From: Methylobacteriaceae bacterium
GTDB taxonomy: Bacteria; Pseudomonadota; Alphaproteobacteria; Rhizobiales; Beijerinckiaceae
NCBI GenBank assembly: GCA_019247255.1
Contig: JAFAPJ010000612.1
Span: 1-12,982 of the forward strand
Length of the DNA: 12,982 bases
Direction of reading: 5' to 3'
Within the stretch, counting starts at the first letter, position 1, and each line of letters begins with the position of its first letter. A model generated the notes under the pieces. It had not been told where the DNA came from, made no database searches, and saw only the letters and a program-made list of their open reading frames with translations. Both the position numbers and the translations under genes were made by a program. Below, piece after piece: positions 6,598 to 12,982 of the stretch.

Positions 6598-7383
6598 GTG
6601 GACGGAGCCGAGAGCGAGCCGGCGGGATCGGGATGGGCGAGCCGCCTCGGCGCGCTCGCGGGCCGCGCAGGGCGCGCCGTTCTCGGGCTCGTCTACCCGC
6701 CGGGCTGCATCGTGTGCGGGGCCGCGACGGAGCCCGCGCACGTGTTGTGCGCGCGCTGCTGGGCGCGGGTCCGCTTCATCGAGCGGCCGTTCTGCGAACG
6801 GCTGGGCACGCCCTTCGCGGTCGATCTCGGGGTCCCGCTCGTCTCGCCGGCGGCGGCGGCCGACCCGCCCGTCTTCGACCGGGCCCGCGCCGTCGCGCGC
6901 TACGACGAGGTGACGCGGCTCCTCGTCCAGAAGCTGAAATATGGCGACCGGCTCGACCTCGCCCCGGCGCTCGGCCGGATGATGGTCCGGGCCGGGGCCG
7001 AGCTCGCGCGCGACGCCGACGCGATCGTGCCCGTGCCGCTCCACCCGACCCGGCTCTGGTGGCGGCGCTTCAACCAGGCGATGGAGCTGGCGCGGCCCGT
7101 TGCACAGGCCTGCGGCCGCCCCTGCGAGCCCGCGCTCCTCGCCCGCGTGAAGCGGACCCGCCCCCAGGTCGGTCTGACCCGGCCGCAGCGCGGCGAGAAC
7201 CTGCAGGGCGCGTTCCGCGTGCCGGACGCCATGCGCCCCGCCCTCAAGGGACGCCGCATCCTCCTCGTCGACGACGTCCTGACGACGGGCGCGACCGCGA
7301 ACGCGGCCGCGCGAGCGCTCCTCCGAGGCGGCGCGAGCGCCGTCGACGTCCTCGCCTTCGCGCGCGTCGTGACGGCCGCGTGA
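6598..7383 (+). CDS. comF: ComF family phosphoribosyltransferase-like protein
   Basis: A 261-residue ComF protein. ComF proteins aid uptake or processing of transforming DNA in competent bacteria, and are widespread in species where competence is unproven. The N-terminal part holds a zinc-ribbon-like Cys set: C37 and C40 (CIVC), C51 and C54 (CARC). The C-terminal half is a type I phosphoribosyltransferase domain. It contains QKLKYGDR (111-118), IVPVPLHPTRLWWRRFNQ (143-160), and RPQVGLTRPQRGENLQGAF (188-206). The PRPP-binding loop ILLVDDVLTTGAT (221-233) is intact. The GTG start at 6598 follows GAGGGA with a 5-base spacer; upstream in-frame codons would run into the divergent gene. It is the first of a same-direction series with glutaredoxin and Nit genes, 51 bases before grxC. 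No competence genes are nearby, so its cellular job here is open. Confidence 0.92.
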   Translation: MDGAESEPAGSGWASRLGALAGRAGRAVLGLVYPPGCIVCGAATEPAHVLCARCWARVRFIERPFCERLGTPFAVDLGVPLVSPAAAADPPVFDRARAVARYDEVTRLLVQKLKYGDRLDLAPALGRMMVRAGAELARDADAIVPVPLHPTRLWWRRFNQAMELARPVAQACGRPCEPALLARVKRTRPQVGLTRPQRGENLQGAFRVPDAMRPALKGRRILLVDDVLTTGATANAAARALLRGGASAVDVLAFARVVTAA

Positions 7384-7434
7384 CGTTGGCGGCGCGGCCC
7401 CGGCGCGCTACATCGGCATGACGGAGGAGCTCGC

Positions 7435-7695
7435 ATGGCGCCCGTCACCATCTACACCAAGGCCTGGTGCCCGTATTGCTCGGCCGCGAAGGAGCTCTTG
7501 TCCGACAAGGGCGTGCCCTTCACCGAGATCGAGATCACGGGGAACGCCGCGGAGCGGGCCGAGATGATGACGCGCTCCGGCGGACGCACGACCGTGCCGC
7601 AGATCTTCGTCGGCGAGCGGCATGTCGGAGGTTGCGACGACCTCTACGCGCTCGAGCGTGCCGGCGGGCTCGACCCGCTCCTCGCGGCTGCCTGA
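7435..7695 (+). CDS. grxC: Glutaredoxin 3 (class I, dithiol)
   Basis: An 86-residue class I glutaredoxin that reduces protein disulfides and glutathione mixed disulfides using glutathione. The dithiol active site CPYC is at residues 12-15, after a YTKAW strand-loop. The glutathione-binding TVPQIF with its cis-proline and the GGCDDLYALE motif follow in the expected order and spacing. Length and motifs fit GrxC. The ATG at 7435 has a strong GGAGGAG site 5 bases upstream. Its stop is 11 bases before the Nit amidohydrolase start, so the two are probably cotranscribed. In many Rhizobiales these two genes occur together with comF and a DUF1178 gene. The extra cysteine in GGCDD is a common feature of bacterial Grx3 proteins. 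Confidence 0.96.
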   Translation: MAPVTIYTKAWCPYCSAAKELLSDKGVPFTEIEITGNAAERAEMMTRSGGRTTVPQIFVGERHVGGCDDLYALERAGGLDPLLAAA

Positions 7696-7706
7696 GGGAG
7701 ACCGTC

Positions 7707-8576
7707 ATGACCGCCGACCGGAGCTTCGTGGCCGCCTGCGCCACCATGCGCTCGACCCGCGACCCGCTCACCAACCGCGACGCGGCCGTCCGCCTCGTCC
7801 GCGAGGCCGCGGATGCGGGCGCCGATCTCGTCCAGACGCCCGAGATGACCTCGCTCGTCGAGCGGAGCCGCGAGGCCCTGTTCGCGAAGGTGGCGCCCGA
7901 GGAGCGCGACCCGACGCTCGCGGGCCTGCGTGAGGTCGCACGCGAGCGCGGGGTTGTGGTCCATGTCGGCTCGCTCGCCGTTCGCAACGGCGACAAGATC
8001 GCCAACCGGGCCTTCGTGATCGATCGCGAGGGCGAGATCGTGGCGCGCTACGACAAGATCCACCTGTTCGACGTCGACCTGCCGAACGGCGAATCCTGGC
8101 GGGAATCCGCGACCTATACCGGCGGTGGCGAGGCCGTGGTCGCGCCGACGCCCTGGGGGCCGCTCGGCGTCACGATCTGCTACGACGTACGTTTCCCGGC
8201 GCTCTACCGGGCGCTGGCCGAGGCCGGAGCCATCATGCTCTCGGCGCCCGCCTGCTTCACCCGGCAGACCGGCGAGGCGCATTGGCACGTGCTGCACCGG
8301 GCGCGCGCGATCGAGACCGGCTCCTTCATGATCTCGGCCGCGCAGGGCGGCCTCCACGAGGACGGGCGCGAGACCTTCGGGCACTCGCTAATCGTCGATC
8401 CGTGGGGGCGGTTACTCGCCGAGAGCGGCGCGGAGCCGGGCCTGGTCCTCGCCCGGATCGATCCTGCCCTGGCGGCCGACGCGCGGGGCCGCATTCCGGC
8501 CTTGCGGCACGCACGGCCGTTCCGCGTCGCGCACGGAGCCGACAGCGTGCCGCGACGGCTTGACGCTGCCGAGTAG
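7707..8576 (+). CDS. Nit-type carbon-nitrogen hydrolase (likely deaminated-glutathione amidase)
   Basis: A 289-residue nitrilase-superfamily amidohydrolase. The catalytic triad is complete: E46 (TPEMTSL), K117 (YDKIHLFD) and nucleophile C158 (TICYDVRFP). The sequence DKIHLFDVDLPNG, the ICYDVRFPALYR block and the later PACFTRQTGEAHWHVLHRAR are characteristic of the Nit1 branch. That branch hydrolyses deaminated glutathione formed by transaminase side reactions, a metabolite-repair role. The assignment to Nit1 is supported by the glutaredoxin gene 11 bases upstream but is not proven; omega-amidase (Nit2) activity is the main alternative. The ATG at 7707 follows GAGGGAG with a 6-base spacer. Cytosolic; no signal peptide or insertion is seen. 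Confidence 0.9.
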   Translation: MTADRSFVAACATMRSTRDPLTNRDAAVRLVREAADAGADLVQTPEMTSLVERSREALFAKVAPEERDPTLAGLREVARERGVVVHVGSLAVRNGDKIANRAFVIDREGEIVARYDKIHLFDVDLPNGESWRESATYTGGGEAVVAPTPWGPLGVTICYDVRFPALYRALAEAGAIMLSAPACFTRQTGEAHWHVLHRARAIETGSFMISAAQGGLHEDGRETFGHSLIVDPWGRLLAESGAEPGLVLARIDPALAADARGRIPALRHARPFRVAHGADSVPRRLDAAE

Positions 8577-8620
8577 GGCGTGGTGACGGCGCGGTCATTG
8601 CTTATCTGACAGGATGATGA

Positions 8621-8635
8621 CAGCCGTCTCGGCTG
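8621..8635 (+). other. Perfect hairpin upstream of the DUF1178 gene
   Basis: CAGCCG (8621-8626) and CGGCTG (8630-8635) make a perfect 6-bp stem around a TCT loop, between the Nit gene stop and the DUF1178 start. No T-run follows, so it is not a clear terminator. It ends 15 bases before the DUF1178 ATG, where no good ribosome site is seen, and could affect translation start or mark an mRNA end. Confidence 0.35.
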
Positions 8636-8650
8636 CCTGAGCCTGACCCG

Positions 8651-9154
8651 ATGATCCGCTACGCCCTGGCCTGCACCGACGGTCACGACTTCGAATCCTG
8701 GTTTCCGTCGAGCGCGTCCTACGACATGCAGGCGGAGCGGGGGCTCGTGTCGTGCCCGGTCTGCGGCTCGGCGAAGGTCGCCAAGCGGCTGATGGCGCCC
8801 GCGGTCGCGGCCGGTCGGGGAGCCGCGCGCGAGCCTGCTGCAGCCGACGGGCGCGAGACCGGGACGCCAACCGCCGCGCCGGGCCAGCCGATCGTCGCGC
8901 CGCCGCAACCGGTCGCGCTCCTCTCCGAGAAGGAGCAGGCGATCCGCGCGATGCTGCGAGCGGTGCGCGAGCACGTGACCAGGACGGCGGATTACGTCGG
9001 CCCGACCTTCGCCGAGGAGGCGCGGCGCATGCATTACGGCGAGATCGAGCACCGGTCGATCTACGGCGAGGCGAGCCCGGTCGAGGTGCAGGCGCTCGCG
9101 GAGGAGGGGATCGAGTTCCAGCCGCTTCCCGTCGTGCCGGACGACCGGAACTGA
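8651..9154 (+). CDS. DUF1178 family protein with zinc-ribbon-like cysteines
   Basis: A 167-residue DUF1178 protein (Pfam PF06676), function unknown. The N-terminal segment carries C8 and H12 (ALACTDGHDFESWF) and the pair C35/C38 (SCPVCGSAKVAKRLMAPAV), which together look like a small zinc-binding knuckle. Residues ~53-95 are an Ala/Pro/Gly-rich linker. The C-terminal third is conserved: REHVTRTADYVGPTFAEEAR, then MHYGEIEHRSIYGEAS, ending GIEFQPLPVVPDDRN. The ATG at 8651 begins the standard MIRYAL N-terminus, although no strong ribosome site precedes it. It follows the Nit gene by 74 bases, and this pairing is common in alphaproteobacteria by recollection. It precedes a metallophosphoesterase by 26 bases. 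It is probably soluble. Confidence 0.9.
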   Translation: MIRYALACTDGHDFESWFPSSASYDMQAERGLVSCPVCGSAKVAKRLMAPAVAAGRGAAREPAAADGRETGTPTAAPGQPIVAPPQPVALLSEKEQAIRAMLRAVREHVTRTADYVGPTFAEEARRMHYGEIEHRSIYGEASPVEVQALAEEGIEFQPLPVVPDDRN

Positions 9155-9180
9155 GCGCGCGGCCGCGGCATGATCCGGCC

Positions 9181-9705
9181 GTGGCGACCTTCTTCACCTC
9201 CGACCATCATTTCGGCGACCATCGCCGCCTCGCGATCGACCAGCGTCCCTTCGGGTCCGTCGCGGAGCAGGACCGGGAGATGGCGGCGCGCTGGAACGCG
9301 ACGGTTTCGCCGACCGACACCGTCTGGCACCTCGGCGACCTCACGCGCCATCGCGACCCCGCCCGGGTCGATGCGCTCCTGTCCGGCCTGTCCGGCGTGA
9401 AGCATCTCGTCTCCGGCAACAACGACGGACCCGCGACCCTCGCCTGGTCCGGCTGGGCGAGCGTCGCGGCCTACGCCGAGATCGAGGTGGACGGCTACGC
9501 GCTCGTTCTCTGCCACTACGCCTTCCGGACCTGGAACGGCATGGCGCGGGGCGCGATCGACCTGCACGGCCACAGCCACGGGAGGCTCGCTCCGATTCGG
9601 CGCCAGGTCGACGTCGGGGTTGACGCCTGGGATTTTCGGCCCGTCACCCTGGCCGAGGCGATTGAGCGGTCGAGGATGCGCGGTCGGCAGCGTCAGCGCG
9701 GTTGA
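9181..9705 (+). CDS. Small calcineurin-like metallophosphoesterase
   Basis: A 174-residue binuclear-metal phosphoesterase. The family motifs appear in order: D8-x-H10 (TSDHHFGD), GDL (52-54), GNND (79-82, the Asn-containing variant of GNHD), H112 (LCHYAF) and GHSH (130-133). Together these supply the metal ligands. The near-minimal length and the early HFGDHRRLAIDQRPF are typical of a stand-alone bacterial group related to YfcE-like enzymes. The substrate is unknown; phosphodiesters such as cyclic nucleotides are possible. The GTG start at 9181 is chosen because it places the metal-binding aspartate at residue 8, and the next in-frame ATG would remove it. No ribosome site is evident. The C-terminus (SRMRGRQRQRG) is short and basic. 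The gene ends just before the rimP promoter region. Confidence 0.88.
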   Translation: MATFFTSDHHFGDHRRLAIDQRPFGSVAEQDREMAARWNATVSPTDTVWHLGDLTRHRDPARVDALLSGLSGVKHLVSGNNDGPATLAWSGWASVAAYAEIEVDGYALVLCHYAFRTWNGMARGAIDLHGHSHGRLAPIRRQVDVGVDAWDFRPVTLAEAIERSRMRGRQRQRG

Positions 9706-9716
9706 GCGGCTCGGCC

Positions 9717-9745
9717 TTGCGGGCCCGAGGCGGGCCGGTTATCTT
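9717..9745 (+). promoter_or_regulatory. Candidate sigma70-type promoter for the rimP-nusA operon
   Basis: TTGCGG (9717-9722) and TATCTT (9740-9745) are 17 bases apart, a reasonable alphaproteobacterial housekeeping promoter; transcription would begin near 9752. The spacer holds a perfect inverted repeat, GGCCCG-AGG-CGGGCC (9722-9736). That repeat could be an operator, or a weak hairpin at the end of the preceding phosphoesterase transcript. Assignment is by eye only. Confidence 0.38.
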
Positions 9746-9765
9746 GCGGGGTAACAGCTCTGGTT

Positions 9766-9783
9766 GCGACGTGAGAGCGTCGC
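9766..9783 (+). other. Leader hairpin 1 upstream of rimP
   Basis: GCGACG (9766-9771) and CGTCGC (9778-9783) form a perfect 6-bp stem with the loop TGAGAG. It lies just after the predicted start point and 6 bases before the terminator hairpin. Together the two stems resemble the tandem layout of an attenuated leader RNA. The loop is purine-rich and could be a binding site, but nothing in the sequence identifies a ligand. Confidence 0.45.
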
Positions 9784-9789
9784 TGTCGG

Positions 9790-9821
9790 GAGCGGGCCCC
9801 CCGGGGTCCCGCTCTTTTTTT
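9790..9821 (+). terminator. Intrinsic terminator / putative attenuator ahead of rimP
   Basis: GAGCGGG (9790-9796) pairs with CCCGCTC (9808-9814), with further C/G pairing possible inside, followed at once by seven T residues (9815-9821). This is a strong Rho-independent terminator by shape. It could end the metallophosphoesterase transcript, whose stop is 85 bases upstream. It also lies downstream of the candidate rimP promoter and 35 bases before the rimP ATG, so it would interrupt operon transcription unless read through. That position favours an attenuator. Confidence 0.75.
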
Positions 9822-9856
9822 ATGGCTTCGGCCGGAGCGCGGCGGATGGGCCGAGG

Positions 9857-10477
9857 ATGACGGACGATTCCGAGACGAGGTTCTGGCGCGAGACGGGTGC
9901 GGCGGCGCGGGTCGCCGCGCTCGTCGAGCCCGTGCTCGCGGATCTCGGCTACCGGCTCGTGCGGGTGAAGCTGTCGAGCCAGAACGGGCAGACGCTCCAG
10001 ATCATGGCCGAGCGCCCCGACGGGACGATGAGCGTGGAGGATTGCGAGACCGCGAGTCGCGCGATCTCGCCCGTGCTCGACCTCGAGGACCCGGTCGCGG
10101 GCGCCTACCATCTCGAGCTTTCCTCGCCCGGCATCGACCGGCCGCTCGTGCGGGCCGGCGATTTCGAGCGCTGGGCCGGCCACGAGGTGAAGATCGAGCT
10201 CGCGACGCCGTTCGCCGGTGGCGCGCATGACGGCCGCAAGCGCTTCCGCGGCCTCGTGCGGGGCGCGGAGGATGGCCGCGCCACGATCGAGCTCAAGGAC
10301 GTGCGCGAGGGCGAGGACCCGCTCGTGCGCATCCCGCTCGCCGAGATCGGCGAGGCCCGGCTCGTCCTGACGGACGCGCTCATTCGCGAATCCCTGCGCC
10401 GGGGCAAGGCGGGCGAGGCCGAGGACGACAACGTCGTCCCGCTCGCCCCGCGCCGGCGCGAAACCCAGACGCCCTGA
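9857..10477 (+). CDS. rimP: Ribosome maturation factor RimP
   Basis: A 206-residue RimP, the cytosolic factor that binds free 30S subunits and helps S12 and other proteins join during late small-subunit assembly. N-terminal domain: [33 protein letters not shown]. It continues to the family hallmark [25 protein letters not shown], of which SSPGIDRPL is the clearest mark. The C-terminal SH3-like domain includes KRFRGLVRG and the I-ELKDV segment. A basic, acidic-patched tail follows ([20 protein letters not shown]), longer than in E. coli but usual in Rhizobiales. ATG 9857 is the only suitable in-frame start, since upstream codons read back through the terminator. Its GAGG is directly against the start codon, a poor ribosome-site spacing. 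nusA follows after 11 bases. First gene of the rimP-nusA-ylxR-infB operon. Confidence 0.96.
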   Translation: MTDDSETRFWRETGAAARVAALVEPVLADLGYRLVRVKLSSQNGQTLQIMAERPDGTMSVEDCETASRAISPVLDLEDPVAGAYHLELSSPGIDRPLVRAGDFERWAGHEVKIELATPFAGGAHDGRKRFRGLVRGAEDGRATIELKDVREGEDPLVRIPLAEIGEARLVLTDALIRESLRRGKAGEAEDDNVVPLAPRRRETQTP

Positions 10478-10488
10478 AGGAGGACAAC

Positions 10489-12099
10489 ATGGCCGTCAGC
10501 GCCAACAGGCTCGAGCTTCTGCAGATCGCCGACGCCGTCGCCCGCGAGAAGGTCATCGACCGCTCGATCGTCGTCGCCGCCATGGAGGACGCGATCGCGA
10601 AAGCCGCCCGCTCCCGCTACGGCGCCGAGACGGACGTCCACGCCGAGATCCACCCGCGCACGGGCGAGCTGCGCCTGTCGCGCCACCTGCTCGTCGTCGA
10701 GCAGGTCGAGAACGACTCGACCGAGATCGCCCTCGAGGAGGCGCGGCGCCGCAACCCCGCCGCCCAGGTCGGGGACGCGATCTCGGAGCCGCTGCCGCCC
10801 TTCGATTTCGGCCGCATCGCCGCCCAATCGGCGAAGCAGGTGATCGTCCAGAAGGTCCGCGACGCCGAGCGCGAGCGCCAATACGACGAGTACAAGGACC
10901 GGATCGGCGAGATCATCAACGGCCTCGTCAAGCGGGTCGAGTACGGCAACGTCATCATCGACCTGTCGGGGCGCGGCGAAGGCATCGTGCGCCGCGACGA
11001 GCTCATTCCGCGCGAGACCTTCCGGCCGGGCGACCGCATCCGCGCCTACCTGTTCGACGTCCGGCGCGAGGCGCGCGGGCCGCAGATCTTCCTGTCGCGC
11101 ACGCATCCGCAGTTCATGGCGAAGCTCTTCGCCTCCGAGGTGCCGGAGATCTACGACGGCATCGTCGAGGTGAAGGCGGTCGCGCGCGATCCGGGCTCCC
11201 GCGCCAAGATCGCCGTCACGTCGCGCGATTCCTCCATCGATCCCGTCGGCGCCTGCGTCGGCATGCGCGGCTCGCGCGTGCAGGCCGTCGTCGCCGAGCT
11301 CCAGGGCGAGAAGATCGACATCATTCCCTGGTCCTACGACCGGGCGACCTTCATCGTGAACGCGCTGCAGCCGGCAGAGGTGGTCAAGGTCGTGCTCGAC
11401 GAGGAGAACGAGCGCATCGAGGTCGTGGTGCCGGACGAGCAGCTCTCGCTCGCGATCGGCCGGCGCGGCCAGAACGTTCGGCTCGCCTCGCAGCTGACGG
11501 GCTGGGACATCGACATCCTGACGGAGGCCGAGGAATCCGAGCGCCGTCAGAAGGAGTTCACGGAGCGCACGAACCTCTTCATGGCGGCGCTCGACGTGGA
11601 CGAGGTCGTCGGCCAGCTCCTCGCGGCCGAAGGCTTCCGCTCCGTCGAGGAGCTCGCGGGCGCGGATGCCGGCGACATCGCCTCCATCCAGGGCTTCGAC
11701 GAGGACACGGGCGCCGAGATCCAGCGCCGCGCCCAGGAATACCTCGACCGGCTCGAGGCCGAGCAGGACGCGCGCCGCCGCGAGCTCGGCGTCGAGGACG
11801 AGCTGCGCGAGATCGACGGGGTCACGACCGCGATGCTGGTCGCGTTCGGCGAGAACGACGTGAAGAACGTCGAGGATCTGGCGGGCTGCGCGACGGACGA
11901 CCTCGTCGGCTACACGGAGGGGCGCGGCCAGGAGGCCGTGCGTCATTCCGGCTTCCTCGACGGTTTCGAGCTGTCGCGGGCCGAGGCGGAGGCGATGATC
12001 ATGGCGGCCCGGATCAAGGCGGGCTGGATCGAGCCCGAGCCGGAGGTCCCCGAGGGCCAGGAGGGCGAGCTCGCCGAGGCCGAGGCTCAGCCGAGCTGA
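10489..12099 (+). CDS. nusA: Transcription termination/antitermination factor NusA
   Basis: A full-length 536-residue NusA, which binds RNA polymerase and modulates pausing, termination and antitermination. Domains: RNA-polymerase-binding N-terminal domain ~1-125; S1 domain ~134-200 ([18 protein letters not shown]); KH1 ~230-295 with [14 protein letters not shown] (254-267); KH2 ~300-345 with [13 protein letters not shown] (322-334). Two C-terminal helix-hairpin-helix acidic repeats follow (~364-420 and ~438-514), ending in an acidic Glu-rich tail (515-536). The second repeat carries a [18 protein letters not shown] stretch between its halves, so it looks longer than the first. The ATG at 10489 has a strong AAGGAGGA site 4 bases upstream. 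It follows rimP by 11 bases and precedes the YlxR gene by 25. In relatives NusA also takes part in its own operon's control, which fits the leader upstream of rimP. Confidence 0.98.
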   Translation: MAVSANRLELLQIADAVAREKVIDRSIVVAAMEDAIAKAARSRYGAETDVHAEIHPRTGELRLSRHLLVVEQVENDSTEIALEEARRRNPAAQVGDAISEPLPPFDFGRIAAQSAKQVIVQKVRDAERERQYDEYKDRIGEIINGLVKRVEYGNVIIDLSGRGEGIVRRDELIPRETFRPGDRIRAYLFDVRREARGPQIFLSRTHPQFMAKLFASEVPEIYDGIVEVKAVARDPGSRAKIAVTSRDSSIDPVGACVGMRGSRVQAVVAELQGEKIDIIPWSYDRATFIVNALQPAEVVKVVLDEENERIEVVVPDEQLSLAIGRRGQNVRLASQLTGWDIDILTEAEESERRQKEFTERTNLFMAALDVDEVVGQLLAAEGFRSVEELAGADAGDIASIQGFDEDTGAEIQRRAQEYLDRLEAEQDARRRELGVEDELREIDGVTTAMLVAFGENDVKNVEDLAGCATDDLVGYTEGRGQEAVRHSGFLDGFELSRAEAEAMIMAARIKAGWIEPEPEVPEGQEGELAEAEAQPS

Positions 12100-12124
12100 G
12101 CCGGACGACCGGCCGCGGGCCGCG

Positions 12125-12805
12125 ATGCCGAAGCACATCCCGGAGCGCACCTGCCTCGTGACCCGGGAGGCGCGCCCGCAGGGCGAGCTTCTGCGCTTCG
12201 CGCTCGGTCCCGAGAACGAGGTCGTGCCCGACCTCAAGGGCAATCTGCCGGGGCGGGGCGCCTGGGTCACGCCGACGGCCGAGGCCGTCGCTCAGGCCGC
12301 GCGTCGCCGCCTGTTCTCGCGCGCCTTCAAGACCGAGGCGCGCGCGCCCGACGACCTCGCCGGGCTCGTCGACGCGCTTCTCGTGCGCGACCTGCAGGGC
12401 GCCCTCGCGCTCGCGGTGAAGGCGGGAGCGGCGACGACCGGCTTCGGCAAGGTCGAGGCGGCCTGCCTCAAGGGCGAGGTGCGGGCGCTCGTCCACGCGC
12501 GCGAAGCCGCGCCGGATGGGCGGCGCAAGCTCGCCGCGGCATTGCGAAAGGGCGCCCGCGGCCCGATATGGCAATCTCCCCCCTTCGACGACCTCTCCGG
12601 CGCAGAATTGGACGTGGCCTTCGGGCGGGAGGGTGTGATACATGCGGCGCTTCTCGCGGGCGCCGGTAGCGAGGGCTGCGTCATACGTTGGCGCCGCCTG
12701 CGCCGGTATCGCGGCCTCGGCGACGACGCCGAGCCGAAGCGGGACATCGATCAGGTGAACGACACCGTTGGTGCCGAGCGGGCAGGACAAGCGCTGGATG
12801 AGTGA
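12125..12805 (+). CDS. YlxR-L7Ae fused RNA-binding protein (DUF448)
   Basis: A 226-residue, two-domain predicted RNA-binding protein. Residues 1-~75 are a YlxR/DUF448 domain: [38 protein letters not shown] (33-50), then [10 protein letters not shown]. The GRGAWV turn is the family hallmark. Residues ~85-190 resemble an L7Ae/L30e-type domain ([20 protein letters not shown], then [16 protein letters not shown]). In Bacillus and relatives nusA is followed by separate ylxR and ylxQ (L7Ae-family) genes before infB; here the two appear as one protein. The role may be in RNA or ribosome metabolism but is not settled. The C-terminus beyond ~196 is poorly conserved and charged. The last 8 bases overlap the infB start, so infB translation is probably coupled. 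No strong ribosome site precedes the ATG at 12125. Confidence 0.92.
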   Translation: MPKHIPERTCLVTREARPQGELLRFALGPENEVVPDLKGNLPGRGAWVTPTAEAVAQAARRRLFSRAFKTEARAPDDLAGLVDALLVRDLQGALALAVKAGAATTGFGKVEAACLKGEVRALVHAREAAPDGRRKLAAALRKGARGPIWQSPPFDDLSGAELDVAFGREGVIHAALLAGAGSEGCVIRWRRLRRYRGLGDDAEPKRDIDQVNDTVGAERAGQALDE

Positions 12806-12982
12806 TACGAAGACACCGGGTGACAAGACGCTTCACGTCTCGCCGAAGACGCTGTCGCTGAAGCGTCCGGTCGAGCAGAACCTGGTGAAGCAGAGCTTCT
12901 CGCACGGGCGGACCAAGTCCGTCGTGGTCGAGACGGTGAAGCGGCGGCCGAGCGGTCCGCCGGCCGCTTCCGCTGCGCCCGC
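12798..12982 (+). CDS. infB: Translation initiation factor IF-2, N-terminal fragment (3' truncated by window)
   Basis: The first 61 codons of IF-2, the GTPase that brings initiator tRNA to the 30S subunit. The N-terminal IF-2-associated region typical of alphaproteobacteria is clear: [18 protein letters not shown], then [21 protein letters not shown], after which a Pro/Ala-rich linker begins. The G domains lie beyond the window edge. The ATG at 12798 overlaps the end of the YlxR gene by 8 bases, with a GGCAGGA ribosome-site-like stretch inside that gene. The position after nusA and ylxR is the conserved one, which makes the assignment secure despite the short length. No stop occurs in frame to the end of the window. 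Confidence 0.96.
   Translation, partial: MSDTKTPGDKTLHVSPKTLSLKRPVEQNLVKQSFSHGRTKSVVVETVKRRPSGPPAASAAP

Noticed and set aside
5733..7421. 562-codon plus-strand frame across the methyltransferase operon and comF
   Set aside because: It is an antisense and frame-shifted shadow, rich in Arg and Ala without motifs, crossing two genes on opposite strands that are well supported.
9764..9856. TTG-initiated N-terminal extension of RimP
   Set aside because: It would require translation through the terminator stem and T-run, and RimP homologues start near the ATG at 9857.
10105..12270. 721-codon open frame on the minus strand opposite rimP, nusA and ylxR
   Set aside because: It is the reverse complement of clear nusA and neighbouring genes, shows no domain motifs, and spans three plus-strand genes.
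1..12982. CRISPR arrays, tRNA or rRNA genes, transposases, phage or defence genes
   Set aside because: Reading both strands showed no spaced direct repeats, tRNA-like cloverleaf ends, or hallmark motifs of these classes. Apart from the antitoxin relic the window is chromosomal core and sensory genes.

Overview
The window is about 13 kb of uniformly GC-rich, densely coding bacterial DNA. Family content points to an alphaproteobacterium of the order Hyphomicrobiales (Rhizobiales), perhaps near Methylobacteriaceae or Salinarimonadaceae. The evidence is the rimP-nusA-ylxR-infB order with a YlxR protein carrying an L7Ae-like C-terminal domain, the comF-grxC-nitrilase-DUF1178 run, an argJ-mutT pair, and an NDUFAF5-type methyltransferase. 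The order-level placement is an inference from gene content. Many genes start with GTG.

Region 1 (1-2437) carries two hybrid histidine kinases in tandem. Only the end of the first is in the window (ATP-binding G2 box plus receiver). The second is complete and is the most striking gene here: its PAS domain has the full blue-light LOV signature, including the photoactive cysteine, followed by a His-kinase core and a C-terminal receiver. No Hpt protein or DNA-binding response regulator lies nearby, so the output is not visible.

Region 2 (2444-4697) is an argJ, small exported proline-rich protein, mutT run. Both junctions overlap by 4 bases, which suggests translational coupling. Region 3 (4698-4845) is a short convergent gap holding a 32-codon relic of a BrnA-type antitoxin on the minus strand.

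Region 4 (4846-6527, minus strand) is a three-gene operon transcribed in the order NDUFAF5-like methyltransferase, DUF427 protein, hotdog thioesterase. A 70-base divergent spacer separates it from region 5 (6598-9705, plus strand): comF, a class I glutaredoxin, a Nit-type amidohydrolase, a DUF1178 protein and a small metallophosphoesterase. The glutaredoxin and the Nit protein suggest a glutathione theme.

Region 6 (9706-12982) is the conserved transcription and translation operon rimP-nusA-ylxR/L7Ae-infB; infB runs off the end. Its 151-base leader contains a plausible sigma70-type promoter, a perfect hairpin and then a textbook intrinsic terminator placed before rimP, a layout that fits transcription attenuation. 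No tRNA, rRNA, CRISPR array, insertion sequence or phage gene was seen, and no stretch longer than 300 bases lacks a gene.
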